Assembly (NCBI GenBank): GCA_964017125.1
Contig: OZ024908.1
Location: 65,945,993 to 66,009,992 of the forward strand
Source of the DNA: Flabesymbios commensalis
Taxonomy: Eukaryota; Annelida; Polychaeta; Terebellida; Flabelligeridae
DNA length: 64,000 nt
Direction: 5' to 3'
A model generated the notes under the pieces. It made no database searches and had not been told where the DNA came from. It worked only from the letters and a program-made list of their open reading frames with translations. Both the position numbers and the translations under genes were made by a program. Within the stretch, counting starts at the first letter, position 1. Every line of letters begins with the position of its first letter. Positions 1 to 11,044 of this stretch are shown here, one piece after another.

Positions 1-79
1 ACTCACTTTTAGAATATTAGAACATCAGAATATTTGATATAAAAACACTCCTTGTCGCACAAGCGTTCTACGAGAGAGG

Positions 80-322
80 TAACCCTTTAACCGCCAAATT
101 ATTCAATCAGAATTTTCACCCACTTGAAGTTGTGTCTCGCTGACGCGATCCACAACTTCAAGTGAGTGAAAATTATTCAGATTTGAAAAAATGGAGGTCA
201 ACTGTTTTCAAATATTGCTGATTGATGTCGCATTTTATCTTTAACATGTTTAAAGGTGGTACTTAATGTGCTAATAATAAATGAAAACTTGAATATATGC
301 GACACCGGCGGTTAAAGGGTTA
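80..322 (+). mobile_element. M1 MITE, copy 1
   Basis: Perfect 16-bp terminal inverted repeats TAACCCTTTAACCGCC enclose 243 bp. An internal palindrome near 118-173 pairs CACTTGAAGTTGTG with its complement around a GCTGACGCG centre. The right end reads GGGTTAA, and the family is flanked by TTAA. There is no coding capacity. Eight further copies lie in the window. The TTAA target and CCCTTT end suggest a piggyBac-like non-autonomous element (inference). Confidence 0.85.
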
Positions 323-819
323 AAACGCCACCAGCACCATTGCTACAAATGTACTTCGTTTATATCCACACAGATCAACATTGTATATAATACACTTTTC
401 ATGTAGAAACAATTGCATCGGAAAGTTTTTAGTTATGTTCAACATTCATATGTGGTATCTGTGTTATGACAAAGAATAAACGGAGAAAGAAAAATAAGCA
501 TTCAAGATATTGCCTTCTTTTCTTGGCTATCAGTAGATGTAACGGAATTCAGTTGACGAATTTGGATTTATATTTACCGGTTTGTTTTAGAATTTGAAAT
601 AACTTCAAAAAGAGCTTCGGATTATTTTTCTGTATCCCCTGTAATATATTTTTCAGCGTTGTTTTTAGGTCAGGGAATATTTTGCATTATAGGGTACAGT
701 GTTATAACTTGCTATGAGAGCTGATTTATTACAACACAGAAAATAAACTGTAATGTAATATTACATGATAAAATTCACTTTTCCAATTGACAGAATAAAT
801 AATCAACTCGTCAGTGTAC

Positions 820-895
820 AATGTACAGCACAATGTTGGACCAACGTCTCGGCCGACGATGAAAAAATGTTATACAAACGTTTTGTGTTTGCCGA
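820..895. repeat. P109 palindrome, decayed part copy
   Basis: The core (CAATGTTGGACCAACGTC) is followed by ATGTTATACAAACG and TTTTGTGTTTGC, the right arm of the 109-bp palindromic repeat family. The left arm is not recognisable. Confidence 0.5.
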
Positions 896-1199
896 AGGCC
901 TGACCGCAAAAATACAATGACATATCCATATCTCATCTCTATAACATCATGAAACAAAGTACATTCTGGGATATAAATATATATATTATATTGCTTCCCA
1001 CCACAAAACAGCGACATGTTGAATTGCTCATTGGAAATGCCACGGGCATTGTAGACTTCCCCCGCAACGGCCACACACACTCATACGCACGTGAAGAGAA
1101 AACCGCATTCGCTCTTAACTAAAACATCAAACCATGTACATTAAAGTATGTTATAGATCACTGACTGAGATTGAAACACTGAAAATGATAAGATAGGTG

Positions 1200-1304
1200 T
1201 GCTAATGAAGCAGAAAGAGCTAACTAAGACATAGTGATTTCAAATTGAATAAAACCTTCGGTCTCCATGGTTTATACAAATTTATTTCAGCGCATCAAGG
1301 GTTA
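1200..1304 (-). mobile_element. M3 MITE fragment
   Basis: Reverse-oriented left half of the M3 family: the start TTAACCCTTGATGCGCTGAA at the right, then the complement of ACCATGGAGACC and of the TCATAAATGTCTTAG-like stretch. The palindromic half is missing. Confidence 0.65.
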
Positions 1305-1431
1305 ATACTAAGGTGGCAAAGTGCTGCTTGTAACGGCTAGTTCATCTGTCCTGATGCACCGCTGAGCAAATACATTAGTACTTAGACCAGCTAGGAGACA
1401 GAAATACTTGCCTTCTGTGAACTGCTGTGAA

Positions 1432-1486
1432 AAGCCAAAAGGCAGTATCTTTTTTTTACAAGTGAGCAGATACTGCCTTTTGGCTT
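1432..1486. repeat. 19-bp perfect hairpin
   Basis: Arms at 1432-1450 and 1468-1486 are exact reverse complements (AAGCCAAAAGGCAGTATCT) around a 17-nt loop. A related half arm (GTGAGCAGATACTCCCTGTT) occurs at about 6043-6062, so this looks like part of a dispersed repeat. A small-RNA precursor is possible but nothing else supports it. Confidence 0.6.
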
Positions 1487-1618
1487 GGTGTAGATCTCCT
1501 CGGCTAAGTCCACGCAGCCGGACACGATCAGGCGCCATAATGACCATGTAACTCAAGCTGGATAATTATAAGCCACAGGAAATCATCCTGTCACCACTGG
1601 GCACTGCCAAAGGGCCGG

Positions 1619-1963
1619 CATCCTCCTGACAGCAAGACCGAGACCTTGCTGAATCAGTGTTATCATCCACCTATTGGGGTAGGGAGGATGATTTAGATAT
1701 TTGATATTAATTAATTTAACAATAAAATGGCAACTTGATACTTCTTGTGAAATTCTCGGCCACCAGACATGTGTCGTTTAATGCCGGGCTGGCGTCGTAG
1801 ATAGTGACCCTGCATTAAAGCAGCACTCATGCCAGAGGTCAAACTTGGGTCAAACAGAAAAAATCTTTCTCGAAAATCCCCGATCCAATAGATGGTTTTA
1901 ACACTGATTCAGCAAGGCCTCGGTCTACGACCTCGTGAGCTGCGAGCCTTGTGTGGGAAGATG
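1619..1963. mobile_element. hAT-like non-autonomous element, 345 bp
   Basis: Ends are CATCCTCCTGACAGCAAG and CTTGTGTGGGAAGATG. An exact 8-bp direct repeat AGGGCCGG flanks it at 1611-1618 and 1964-1971. Eight-bp duplications are the hAT hallmark (established knowledge). The body is shared with 6683-7146, including TTGCTGAATCAGTGTTATCA near the left end and its near-complement near the right. Non-coding. Confidence 0.8.
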
Positions 1964-2410
1964 AGGGCCGGATGCAGGGCACTTGCTGATGGAGTATTTT
2001 TAATCATTTTAGGCGAATAAATAAATGACTATGAATCAATAAAAGAATGAAATAACCGAGCGAGCGAGCAAGGAAAATGAATATGGATGATTGAAAGAAT
2101 ATAAAAGATTGACCGGGCTGAAACATATAGCTTTATGTTATGACACAAGTATATACAGCATTGTAGATACATACATCGTTATCATTGCATTCATCGTATA
2201 GCCTGTGTCAGAGAATTGGGCCCATTTTGTACTGTAACATAATCATTAGTAGTCTATACCGGGATCAGATATAATAATAGTAATGATAGGCTACTTCCCT
2301 GATGACCCCAATCATCATTAGGTTACAGTCCTATCAACACTCAGATGACCTCAGTAACTTGTGATGGGACTCATCCTGATTCACTGTCATCAGATCATGC
2401 AGATCACTTT

Positions 2411-2758
2411 AGGGACACACCATTTGATATCTGGGGGGGGAGGGGGGGGGGCAGAAAAAATTGAAAAAAATAGTTTGTCGCCACAAAAATCCGAAAAAAA
2501 GTGTGTTGCGAATGTGGGCAGAAAAAAAAATTTTGTTGTCGAAATTGATGACAAGTATGTTGACCAGAAAAAACACCAAATGGTAACCTACATAATAGGA
2601 AAAGCATACGACAAAAACTTTCTTCAACGAAACATAAAAAAAATTGTCGGACGTTGATCGCCAAAAAAAAAGATTGTTTTCTCTCGGAGGTAAAAAAAAA
2701 GTTTGCAACTAACAAAAACTCTGGGCCCTCCCACCCAGATATCTAATAGTGCGTCCCT
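2411..2758. mobile_element. inverted-repeat element with TTA flanks
   Basis: Left GGGACACACCATTTGATATC and the right-end complement GGGACGCACTATTAGATATC form terminal inverted repeats that continue as CTGGG(G/T)GGGAGGG. TTA flanks both sides. The interior is a purine-rich quasi-repeat of A-runs with TTTGTCG spacing. The reading frames across it are side effects of the A-runs. The TTA flank would suit a PIF/Harbinger relative, but class is not settled. Confidence 0.65.
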
Positions 2759-3690
2759 TACAGGTTTCATATTGCTTGTCAAGTATCATTGTTCCTACTC
2801 CTTCAATTTGGCGTGCCAGGATAGATGTGTTGGGAACACGTTAACAACTGGGCCAAACGTCGGGATCGGAAGGTGAATGTAATTTAGTAGGCCTATATTT
2901 AGTAATTATCTTTGTCCCGTGTACTGTAGTCATTCGAAGTAAATCCACGGATATTTTAACAAATTGCTCACAAATCTTTTATGATTTACTATTGTAGATA
3001 TAGGTCTCTTTACTAACACTTTACTTCTGAACAATCCCAACTAAAACTCCTGTTCGATTTCGAGAATTTGACTAAAATTATTTTCTACTAGCACGATCGC
3101 TAGTTTTTCTCCATTTTGCAAGTTTTAGATATCGGTACTTATGTTTTTGAAAACCGGGAATCGATTGCATCTATCATTTTGATTTCAAATAAACAAAATG
3201 AGAGATTTTAAAAGTTATTTTCGCTTAGCGATGTCGTTTCCGACATTATTTTAGTCATACGACGACCTGTCGCCATAATAATTTCCCCTATACCGAATAA
3301 TCGAAGCGCCGGCCGTGTAGCCATAAATTTAATATTACTCCCAGTTTCACGATTTCATGGGGGGGGGGCTCACATATATACGATCATGATGATGGGGGTG
3401 GATTATGTGTGACCAAATGACCGGTGGCGGTCGCTTGGCGGTTGCAGTATATTATGTATCCTCCGGCTCAGTTCTCATTTTGTTCTTTCTGTTACCAGCA
3501 ACGACAACTATTAGAAAATGATGTATCAGAATTATTTTCCTTTTTGTTGTCTACAACGAAAATTCTATGCCTAAAACAACAAATATATATATTTTTTTAA
3601 AGGAAGATAAAATATTTTTTTCAAAGTTTATTATGCACTGTACTGTAAATCGGTAGGGTGTGAGACAAGCAATTTAAAATGTAATGGCTT

Positions 3691-3934
3691 TAACTCTTTA
3701 ACCGCCAAGTTATTCAATTTAAATTTTCACTCACTTGAAGTTGTGTCTCGCTGACGCGACACACAACTTCAGGTGAGTGAAAATTAGTCAAATTTGACAA
3801 AATGGAGGTAATCTCTTTTCAAATCTTGCTGGTTGATGTCACATTTTATCTTCAACATTTTTAAAATGTGATACTTAATGTGCTGATAAAAAATGAAAAC
3901 CCGAATAAATGCGGCATCTGCGGTTAAAGGGGTA
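3691..3934 (+). mobile_element. M1 MITE, copy 2
   Basis: TAACTCTTTAACCGCC to CGGTTAAAGGGGTA, with the full internal palindrome at 3728-3781. Same orientation as the copy at 80-322, slightly diverged ends. Confidence 0.85.
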
Positions 3935-4289
3935 AATCTGTCACTATGTAAATTTAAAGTTAAACTGTTAATTGCAATCGATTTGTTGTGTCCACAATAA
4001 ACAAAAAACACAAATAACGGTACCTAACATTTGCAAAGTGTAGAAAAAAATGAAAAATTATATTTTAGCTAGCGAACGTGATATTGGAAAAGAGTTTTAG
4101 TCAATGTCTAGCATAATAATTCATAAAACCTTTGTTTTCAATTTTCCACATTATATTGTCAGAGTGACTATTGGCACAATTACTGTGAAGTGGGTGTAAA
4201 AAGCAATCTATATGGACAATAATATATTACATCTAGTCAATTCACAGACTTGTAAAATGCGCATTTAGAGCTAAGATGCAAGTCAAGAT

Positions 4290-4340
4290 GTCCGTTCAAT
4301 GTTGGGGCACCGTCTGCGACGTTGGCCCAACATTAAACTT
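4290..4340. repeat. P109-type palindromic core
   Basis: CAATGTTGGGGCACCGTCTG and CGACGTTGGCCCAACATT form an imperfect inverted repeat typical of P109 centres. The outer arms are absent. Confidence 0.5.
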
Positions 4341-4492
4341 AAATCGGTTTCCTGTTTCATGGTTGGTGGGATTTACAACCATATAACGGACACTCATAAT
4401 TCTCTCTTGGCAAACAGCGTGTCAAATTATGTTTTTACCAAGGGTACGTTATCACACCATGTGCAGATAATTATCATGCAAACATTTAGGCT

Positions 4493-4735
4493 TAACCCGT
4501 AAAGCGCCGCATTATTATATATACACTGTGGAGACTAAAGAGTTTTTTCAATTTGAAATCATTATAAATGTCTTAGTTAGCTCTTTCTGATTCATTTGAA
4601 TACCTATGTTATGGGTCTACGGCCAACATAAATATTTTTACTCTTACAGCGTGGGATCGACTTTAGACGTCAGAATCTGACGTCTACAGACGTCAGATTC
4701 TGACGACTAAAGGCGGTCCCCGCTCTGTAAGGGTG
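4493..4735 (+). mobile_element. M3 MITE
   Basis: Starts TTAACCCGTAAAGCGCC and ends CTGTAAGGGT. The right half contains a palindrome (about 4648-4729) of nested GACGTC blocks: GGGATCGACTTTAGACGTC, a short CTGACGTCTACAG centre, then the complement. M3 order: left end, CATGGAGACC-like block, CATAAATGTCTTAG, TTTGAATACCTATG, then the palindrome. Confidence 0.8.
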
Positions 4736-5115
4736 CTGAACCCGTGTCTCTGATGTTGGCCCAGCTTAAATCCAACATTGGATCAGCGCGTCATTTTTGC
4801 TATTATTCTATAATGTCATGTTGTTTTACCAGGGTGCCAATTTTACATTCTGGGCTTTATTTGGGGTCTGTGACAGCGAAGCAATGCTTCGTAATGCCCA
4901 GGGTTGACAAAATCAATATCATATCGGATACTGGCCTGTCCATGTTGACCTATTGACATCTAGGCACGAGCTGTCGCCCCTCTGAGGTGGCGACGTGACC
5001 GCAAATGTCAACCCTGGGTTGTTATTGCGGAGAGAGATCACTCGGTTATTTTGTTGACTGATATTCTTCATGTACAAGAAAACATCAGCCACTCCCCCCG
5101 CGGTAATTCATTACT

Positions 5116-5354
5116 TAACCCTGACACGCTGAAATACTAATAAAAATGTATAAGCAATGGAGACCAAAGGGTTTATTTCAATTCGAAATCATCATAAATG
5201 GCTTAGTTGGCTCTTTCTGCTTCGATTGAATAGCTATGGTATTGGTATACGGCCATTGTGTTTACAATTTTTTTTTTTAATTATCTAGGTGCGGGGACCG
5301 ACTTTAGATGACATATTCTGTCGTCTAAAGACGGTCCCCGCGCTGGGAGGGTTA
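5116..5354 (+). mobile_element. M3 MITE
   Basis: TTAACCCTGACACGCTGAAA to GGGAGGGTTA. The palindrome is reduced to one GACTTTAGATGACATATTC arm and its mate. Same internal order as the other M3 copies. Confidence 0.8.
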
Positions 5355-5526
5355 CTGAATGAATGATTAATGCAGCGCGTGTAGTGCATAGTTTATAATA
5401 ATTATATTAATTATACCGAGCTGTGTCGAAGTATCTCTAAAAAACTTATTTTGATAGAAAATAATGTGACTTCCATCGAACTCGGGATATATTGGTCGCC
5501 ACTCAGCATATCAAATCTGGAAATAA

Positions 5527-5602
5527 CATCTTCCCTACAGCAAGGTTTAACTCTGCGTGGTCTGACGTCCTCGCAGAGTTAAGACTTGCCGTAGGGAAGA
5601 TG
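5527..5602. mobile_element. 76-bp hAT-like palindromic element
   Basis: CATCTTCCCTACAGCAAG and its near-complement end the element, and an inner TTAACTCTGCG...CGCAGAGTTAA pair makes it almost wholly palindromic. Flanks GGAAATAA and GGAAATCA are a 7/8 matching 8-bp duplication. Same end sequence as the elements at 1619, 6683 and 8412. Confidence 0.75.
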
Positions 5603-6177
5603 GGAAATCACGCCCCCCTCAAACACCTTTGCAGAAGGCGAAATTTCTTTCTGGGGCGGTCAGCAATAAAGTAGAATCCCCAAGTTGACAGAAGTGCGTT
5701 ATCAGTGTGGCGTGATTCAGGTACTACATGACTATTCACGGATGTCTCTGACGAAAGATCCCCGCTTAATGCGGGATTGATACTCAAGGTCACTGGTGTC
5801 TCATGAGATCACGCGGCAATCTGCATGATTGACAAGGCATGGTATTAGACAGCTAAATCACTGCGCGGGTCTGCGAGGAGTCATTGTGATACACCAATGT
5901 ATCAATAACTGACACCGCTATTCATAATACAATACTACTAAAAATGAAAAAAAAGAAATTGGATCACAAAACATTTTAGCGACTATAAGTAAGGTGTTAT
6001 TACGATGCAAAGCCATGAGGCAGTGTTTGCTTACTGTCCAAGTGAGCAGATACTCCCTGTTGGATTTGCAGAGCATAATGTATCTCTTACTTTACCTAAT
6101 CAGTGTAGTTCTCTAGTGTAGATCTTTCGTATTCGTACACAGTTCGCTTGCAAACAAAAATCACTGTCAGATAAATT

Positions 6178-6260
6178 CCCAGTAAACACAAAACATCTGT
6201 ATGACATTTATATAACTTCGTTGGACCATAAATGTTATGCAAATGTTTTGTGTTTGCTGG
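6178..6260. repeat. P109 palindrome, shortened
   Basis: CCCAGTAAACACAAAACAT at the left and ATGTTTTGTGTTTGCTGG at the right match the consensus ends. The GTTGGCC core is partly deleted, leaving 83 bp. Confidence 0.75.
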
Positions 6261-6308
6261 ACTGGTCAGGCTGGTGGTGATCGTGACAATGACATCAATC
6301 ATGCCACT

Positions 6309-6398
6309 CCCAGCAAACACGAAACATCGGCCCAATGTTGGGTTAATGTTGGCCCGCCGTCTCCGACGTTGGCTCAACATTAATCCAGCATTGGACAA
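6309..6398. repeat. P109 palindrome, right end lost
   Basis: CCCAGCAAACACGAAACATC begins the copy. AATGTTGGCCCGCC and GACGTTGGCTCAACATT follow as the core. The right arm fades after TCCAGCATTGG. Confidence 0.7.
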
Positions 6399-6682
6399 GG
6401 TATTGTCAAAGACCATGTACAATAAGATAATCAACTGTATCATCATATAAAACAAGTGATAATTTCACCACTTTAGCCTCCAAATAAAAAATAATGTTTT
6501 TCTAGGTTTTACAGCTTTGACAATATCTCTGCAATATTTATTTATTCATCATACAATTTTAGAAATTAAAATGTCTTCATTTAAATAACAGAAGAGCTGT
6601 GTACAGAAAGTACACAAATATGTGGGCACAGAACGGGGGGGGGGGGGCTGACGATATGTCGTCAAGCATAGCGACCACAAAG

Positions 6683-7146
6683 CATCTTCCTGACAGCCAG
6701 GCTCGCTGGCCCCGAGGTTTCAGACCGAGCCTTGCTGAATCAGTGTTATCATCCACCTATTGGGGTAGGGAGGATGATTTAGATATTGAATATTCAATAA
6801 TTTTTCAACAAAATGCCAATTTAATGTTGGCCCACTGTCTGCGACGTTGGCTCAACATTAATCCAACCCTGCCGCATGCAACGTCACGTGTCTGGTTAGA
6901 TGTGGTGGGAGCTGGCTGTGATACTTCCTGTGAAATTCTCGGCCACCAGACATGTGCTACTTAATGCAGGGCCGGCGTCGTAGACAGTGGCCCTGCATTA
7001 AAGCAGCACTCATGCCAGAGGTCAAACTTGGGTCAAACAGAAAAAATCTTTCTTGAAAGTCCCCACTCCAATAGATGGTTTTAACACTGATTCAGCAAGG
7101 CCTCGGTCTACGACCTCGGGAGAAGCGAGCCTTGTGTGGGAAGATG
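6683..7146. mobile_element. hAT-like non-autonomous element, 464 bp
   Basis: Ends CATCTTCCTGACAGCCAG and CTTGTGTGGGAAGATG, flanked by the exact 8-bp repeat CCACAAAG at 6675-6682 and 7147-7154. Longer than the copy at 1619 because it keeps a GGCTCGCTGGCCCCGAGG arm and an extra segment at about 6825-6915 that includes a P109-type core. Non-coding. Confidence 0.85.
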
Positions 7147-7526
7147 CCACAAAGGAGATCGGGGCAAAACGTTGGTAACAACCATAACTTGGCAGACGTG
7201 TATTTTGATTCACACTTTTATCATTTAACAAAATTAATTTGGAACACAAAAGCAATATTATAAAATTATAATATGTGAGCAATTTATTTATAGTTTGGGG
7301 GACAGCACTGAGAGCGATTTCACGTTTCGGGGGAGTCTTATTGTACATGGTCTTTTATTGTGTTCGCTGAGTTGAGGCCTCCCGACATCCCGAGTCACCA
7401 AAATGTGCGGCAGCTTATTCCATGACACTCGATGCTTTATGAATGAGCACATAAATTGGGTTTTAGGCCACATATATGCGCATAGCCTAATATTAGGCCC
7501 TACTGTTAGGGTAGGGCCTAAGCTTC

Positions 7527-8605
7527 CACCATAGGGTTCATCTCGAATTTCAAAACAGACACCCAAAAAATCATAAAAATAAAATATTACCACAAAGGAT
7601 GTCATCGTGAAAATTAGTAATCCTAGTTTGAGATAGCAATCACACTGTAATTATTTGACTTCATTGATAGTATTTATCAGTCATTTTCGCACACGATTTT
7701 CATAAAATTCTCCCATCTGTTTATAAACTCGCTCACTTTGTTTATGAGATGTACAGAAGGAAACCTAATGGCTACATGTATTGCCCCCAAGGCCAATCAC
7801 ATTCATATTTTTTGTGTCAAGAAATATTCATCAGAAAGCTCAAATGACTTTATCCGGATGTATCCCTATACAAGTCATTTCCTATACACTGCACAGCAGC
7901 AGTTCAAACAAAGATATTTTAATGTTGGGCAAGCCTCGTATAAAGTTTATCGACATATTAAAGCCAATATTTGAACAATATTACAGACCCTGTTAGTTAA
8001 GTTGACTGTGCCCGCTGAGCATGTGCTGGCGCCATGATCTAATGATGTTAAGTAGAGGGCTACGACACTGGCCCAAGATTGAAATAGCGTTGTTTGAACA
8101 GCTGCTGTGCTGTGTATAGTATTTGGCTTTCATACAAATACCCACTTCAGCTATCATGCTGTCTGTGGCCTGATTCGGCAAGATGACATAAACCCGATAA
8201 ATTCATTTGAGCTTTCTGACGAATATTTCTTGACACAAATATCACCAGTTTGATTGGCCTTGGTCTCCTACTACATGTATGTAGCCCATAAACATGGTGA
8301 TAACAAAATGAGCGAGTTTATAAGCAAATGAATGAATTTTATGAACATTGCGTGCAAAACTTTGCTGATAAATACCACTAATGAAGTCAAATCATTACAA
8401 TATGCTATCTCCATCTTCCTGACAGCCAGGCTCGCTGCTCCCGAGGTCTCAGACCGAGCTCGGTCTTCGACCTCGGGAGAAGCGAGCCTTGAGTGGGAAG
8501 ATGGCTATCTCCAGCTTTGACTAGTAATGTTCATGGTGGAATTCTTTGTGGTAAGATTTAATTTTACTTTCATGATGTTTTGAAATTCGAGATGAAACCT
8601 ATTAA
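7527..8605. repeat. long foldback (inverted repeat), arms about 400 bp
   Basis: The left arm (about 7527-7942) pairs with the right arm (about 8060-8605). Matching blocks include GGTTCATCTCGAATTTCAAA, TTGACTTCATT, TTTATAAACTCGCTCA, TGTGTCAAGAAATATTC and ACACTGCACAGCAGCAGTTC, each with its complement in the other arm. A hAT-like element interrupts the right arm at 8412-8503 and is absent from the left. The outer edges run into SINE-tail-like sequence (GGGTTTTAGGCCACATAT near 7468). No target duplication was found. Confidence 0.75.
8412..8503. mobile_element. 92-bp hAT-like MITE
   Basis: Ends CATCTTCCTGACAGCCAG and GAGTGGGAAGATG. The interior is a palindrome with CTCCCGAGGTC and GACCTCGGGAG arms. 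The exact 8-bp duplication GCTATCTC lies at 8404-8411 and 8504-8511. The opposite arm of the surrounding foldback keeps the uninterrupted site as its complement, GAGATAGC, near 7634-7641. Confidence 0.9.
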
Positions 8606-8639
8606 TATTAGGCTAATATGTGCATTTATCGGTTAAACA

Positions 8640-9175
8640 GGGCCAAGAGAACCCCCTTTCGGCTCATATCACCACAATATGAAATCCTCACGAGTGAGAG
8701 CCACTGCATAAGGGCCCCGGCATGTAAAGGGAAAGGGAAGGTATTGATCCCAGAAGTATATAGCTTCCTCACGCGGACCATTTGACCCGATTTCGCCTAC
8801 TGTATAATTATTAGGCAAAAGTCCGAGGGATGTTATTGTGTAAATCGGCTAAATTGTCACTTTCTCTCACTCTATATTATATAACTACAAAACACATAAA
8901 ACATATATATCCTGTCACGCCTGTTAATAAATAGTGTGTGGTTTTGTCTGGTTGACGTTTTTATCAGCTTGGAAAAAAATAACAAATTACAAAAACATAT
9001 ATTATTTAAAATACATGTGTACGTTAGCTGTCAGATGTGAAATTACGTACCATGGAGTAGATTCACTTGAAGATTATTTTGGGTCATTGTTGAACCAGCA
9101 TTTGCGACGTTGACCCAAGATTGCTCCAAGAGTGGGAAAACAGCATGTGTTCGTTCATAATGTGCAGGCCCAGCT
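8640..9175. other. no gene seen
   Basis: A short stretch at 8625-8660 (TAAACAGGGCCAAGAGAACC) resembles the SINE tail region found at 11045-11360. A worn P109-type core lies near 9088-9120. The rest is AT-rich single-copy-looking sequence without plausible coding frames. Confidence 0.5.
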
Positions 9176-9431
9176 TAGCCCTTACAGAAAGCTGGGGATC
9201 GACTTTAGACGTTAGAATCTGACGTCTGTAGACGTCAGATTCTAACGCCTAAAGTCAATTCCCGCACTGTAAGAGTATAAATATTTATAATGACCGTAGA
9301 CCCATAATTAACTTAGGTATTCAAATATAACGGAAAGAGCGAACTAAGACATGATTTATGATGATTTCGAATTGAAAAAACCAAAGGGTCACCATGGTTT
9401 ATACAAAAATATTTCGGCGTCGTGAGGGTTA
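9176..9431 (-). mobile_element. M3 MITE
   Basis: Reverse-oriented full copy. The GACGTC palindrome comes first (about 9197-9270), then the complement of CTTAG...TCATAAAT and GGAGACC, and the end GTGAGGGTTA. The duplicated segment beginning at 9313 includes only its second half. Confidence 0.8.
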
Positions 9432-9963
9432 GTTTCCAAATCAAGTCTAATTCAGTCAAGTTATCATTATTGTTCACAAATTGACGATCCGGTAAACATA
9501 ACACATGGTATAGCTTCTATGCAATGTTGGGCTAACGTCGAAGACCTTTGGCCGAAGTTTTATTTATACTGGGGACGACACGTGGGTACTATTTTTTATA
9601 CAAACAGCAAACATGATTTATACATCCTAATCCAATGTTGTATGTTGGGCACACCTATCGTTTCGATAAGCGTGCAGCTCGGCTGTGCTTTTTTGAACGT
9701 CGCGATGCGCATATCCCAATGGTCGATTTTTTATGCCAGATAACATGAGTCACGTGATAAGCACTGATGAATGGATCAATTTACAATTTCATTTCCTGGT
9801 GCTGGGTTCGTGGCTGACAAAACACGTCTGATTGTTTTTTTGGAAGCAGGCGGTAAACAGGAAATGGATGCAGCGTCATATGATTATATGATTGGGAAAA
9901 AAACACTATTTGCGTGCATGCATGCGCAACAGTAGGATTTATGATTTCACCATCTACATTTCT

Positions 9964-10209
9964 TAACCTTTTAACCGCCGGTGCCGAATAAATTCGTTTT
10001 TTTTTTATTTTTTACTACCACATTCAGTACTACTGTTTAGGCATGTTAACTATAAAATGTGACAAGAATTAGTAATATTTGAAAAGAGTGACCCTCATTT
10101 CGTGAAAAATGAATAATTTCCACTCACTTGAAGTTGTGGATCGCGTCAGCGAGACACAACTTCAAGTGTGTGAAAATTTCAATTGAATAATTTGGCGGTT
10201 AAAGGGTTA
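9964..10209 (-). mobile_element. M1 MITE in duplication copy A
   Basis: TAACCTTTTAACCGCC to GGCGGTTAAAGGGTTA with the CACTTGAAGTTGTG palindrome. The same insertion is found at 15725-15962 and 20372-20616, so it predates the duplications. Confidence 0.85.
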
Positions 10210-10290
10210 AAGTTACCTGAATAAAAAAACATGTTAACATTACCTCCACAATGACCCATACTCTTCTCGTATTGACCACTGTTAACCTGC

Positions 10291-10538
10291 TAACGATCAA
10301 AGCGCTGAAATACTTTCTACTAACCATGGAGACCCAAGGGATTTTTTTCAATTTAAAATCCTCATAAATGTCCTGTTAGCTTTGTACCTCTGCTTCATTT
10401 GAATACCTATGTTATTGGTATACGGCCATTATAAGTAGTTTACTCTTTCGTTGCGGGGATCACCTTAGAATTCAGAATCTCACGCCTATACAGACGTCAT
10501 GCTGACGTCTAAAGTCGATACCGGCGCTGTAATGGTTA
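10291..10538 (+). mobile_element. M3 MITE in duplication copy A
   Basis: TTAACCTGCTAACGATCAAAG to CTGTAATGGTTAA, with a degenerate GACGTC palindrome at the right. Orthologous to 16044-16292 and 20699-20946. Confidence 0.75.
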
Positions 10539-11044
10539 ACGCGATGTACTAATTAAGATGATTAATGCCGTCCCTTTCAGCATTCCGTGCTAAGTGATCT
10601 TTATTCTTGACAATATCTTGTTGTTTTGTAAATTGGTGTTTAATTATTGATTATAATTCGTACTTAATTATTCACAAACCGTGTTATATGCATTCGTTTT
10701 TTTCTATTTGCTGATGTTTTTTTCGAAAAGTTCACAAACTTTTACTGGTTTATCGGTACACACTCCATTTTCGTAGATTGTAAAATGTCAATCAAATATA
10801 ATAAGTTAGTATACTACTTGGAAATGTGTCGCATGAAACTATTAGCCTACCTGTTAGGCATATTTAACTATTTTTAAAACAAGGAGAACATTATGTGATG
10901 ACCAAGGCTGTGGCTATGACAAGATAGAGCACCCTCGCTCACTATATGGGCTATACCTACTTATCCTGCTGCCTGACATGCCATGTGCCAATGACAATGA
11001 TTGTATACAATGGAACAAACAATCATAGAATTACCAGAAATTGT

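Noticed and set aside
2404-2715. Three overlapping 98-103 codon frames on both strands
   Set aside because: They follow from A-rich and T-rich runs inside a non-coding inverted-repeat element; the protein sequences are low complexity.
9519-9743. 74-codon frame repeated at 15279 and 19921
   Set aside because: It repeats only because the segment is duplicated; it starts in a P109 core, shows no excess of silent changes that I can see, and resembles no protein.
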